Shown here in pieces: positions 63,674 through 64,000 of a stretch of DNA of 64,000 nucleotides (position 1 is the stretch's first letter; each line of letters starts with the position of its first letter). Source of the stretch: Serratia odorifera (GTDB lineage Bacteria; Pseudomonadota; Gammaproteobacteria; Enterobacterales; Enterobacteriaceae). The notes beneath the pieces are model-generated. The model saw nothing but the letters and a program-made list of their open reading frames with translations, was not told the origin of the DNA and did no database searches. Where the stretch lies: positions 620,001 through 684,000 of the forward strand of contig NZ_LR134117.1 in NCBI RefSeq assembly GCF_900635445.1. The letters run 5' to 3'. The translations under genes were made by a program, and so were the position numbers.

Positions 63674-64000
63674 GGTGCTTTCTCCTGTAACGCGCGTACT
63701 ACCTGCTCCATTGCGGCACTACGTGACCCTTTGATTAATACGGTAATTACCGTATGTTCCGTCAGTAATTCCGCCACGCGCGCGATCACTGCTGCCTTGT
63801 CTTGAAAATGTTCGCCCTGGCCCGATGCAGCGCTTAACAGCTGGCTCAGCGAGCCAACGGTCAATACTTTGTCGATACCCGCCAGACGGGCGGCTTCGCC
63901 CACCTGACGATGGCATTCTTCCGCTTCGTCGCCCAGTTCGGCCATATCACCGGCTACCAGCACGCGGTAACCCGGCATCTCTGCCAGCACCTGCGCGGCG
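63667..64000 (-). CDS. murF: UDP-N-acetylmuramoyl-tripeptide--D-alanyl-D-alanine ligase MurF, 3' part
   Basis: Only the last 110 or so residues are inside the window; the start lies beyond base 64000. The C-terminal Mur ligase domain shows VLVAGDMAELGDEAEECHRQVG and VLIKGSRSAAMEQVV. The stop overlaps the mraY start by 7 bases. Confidence 0.9.
   Translation of the reverse strand, partial: AAQVLAEMPGYRVLVAGDMAELGDEAEECHRQVGEAARLAGIDKVLTVGSLSQLLSAASGQGEHFQDKAAVIARVAELLTEHTVITVLIKGSRSAAMEQVVRALQEKAPC

Overview
The window reads as about 64 kb of chromosome from a Serratia-like member of the Enterobacterales. This rests on high G+C, Enterobacterales-type proteins throughout, and blocks of gene order shared with E. 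coli K-12 (eno-pyrG-mazG-relA-rlmD-barA-gudD/X/P; cdaR-degP-dgt-mtnN-btuF-yadS-erpA-clcA-hemL; ampE-nadC-ppdD-hofBC-guaC-coaE-zapD-yacG-mutT-secA-secM-lpxC-ftsZ-...-mraY-murF). It also carries genes K-12 lacks: a Pseudomonas-type hut transport module, a methionine gamma-lyase locus and a DUF721 gene. The genus is an inference from gene content, not from a search.

Layout. 1-5.9 kb (+): probable last codons of hutH, then an amino-acid permease, a three-gene HutXWV-type ABC importer and a second HutH-like protein that lacks the MIO tripeptide. 6-8.8 kb (-): FAD-dependent sulfide:quinone-oxidoreductase-like protein, DUF1641 protein and methionine gamma-lyase, a plausible sulfur module. 9-17.1 kb (-): eno, pyrG, mazG, relA, rlmD, with no mazEF between relA and mazG. 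17.1-19.9 kb (+): barA. 20-30.2 kb: the whole D-glucarate/D-galactarate pathway in one place, gudP-gudX-gudD-garL-garR-garK (-) divergent from garD (+), with the regulator cdaR beside it. 30.4-39.2 kb: degP (with a clear sigma-E promoter), dgt, mtnN-btuF-yadS, erpA, clcA, hemL. 39.2-47.5 kb: ampE (no ampD found), nadC, ppdD-hofB-hofC, guaC, coaE-zapD-yacG. 47.6-64 kb: mutT, secA, secM, a divergent DUF721 (DciA-like) gene, lpxC and the dcw division/cell-wall cluster ftsZ, ftsA, ftsQ, ddlB, murC, murG, ftsW, murD, mraY and the 3' part of murF, which runs off the window.

A dominant feature is close to fifty single-base indels, mostly one extra G or C in a short G/C run, which break otherwise complete reading frames. 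They fall in indispensable genes (eno, pyrG, murG, ftsW, mraY) as well as accessory ones, and removing or adding one base restores the expected protein each time. I treat them as sequence errors, not pseudogenes, and give each interrupted gene as a single CDS spanning the break. I saw no rRNA, tRNA, CRISPR array, prophage or insertion sequence.
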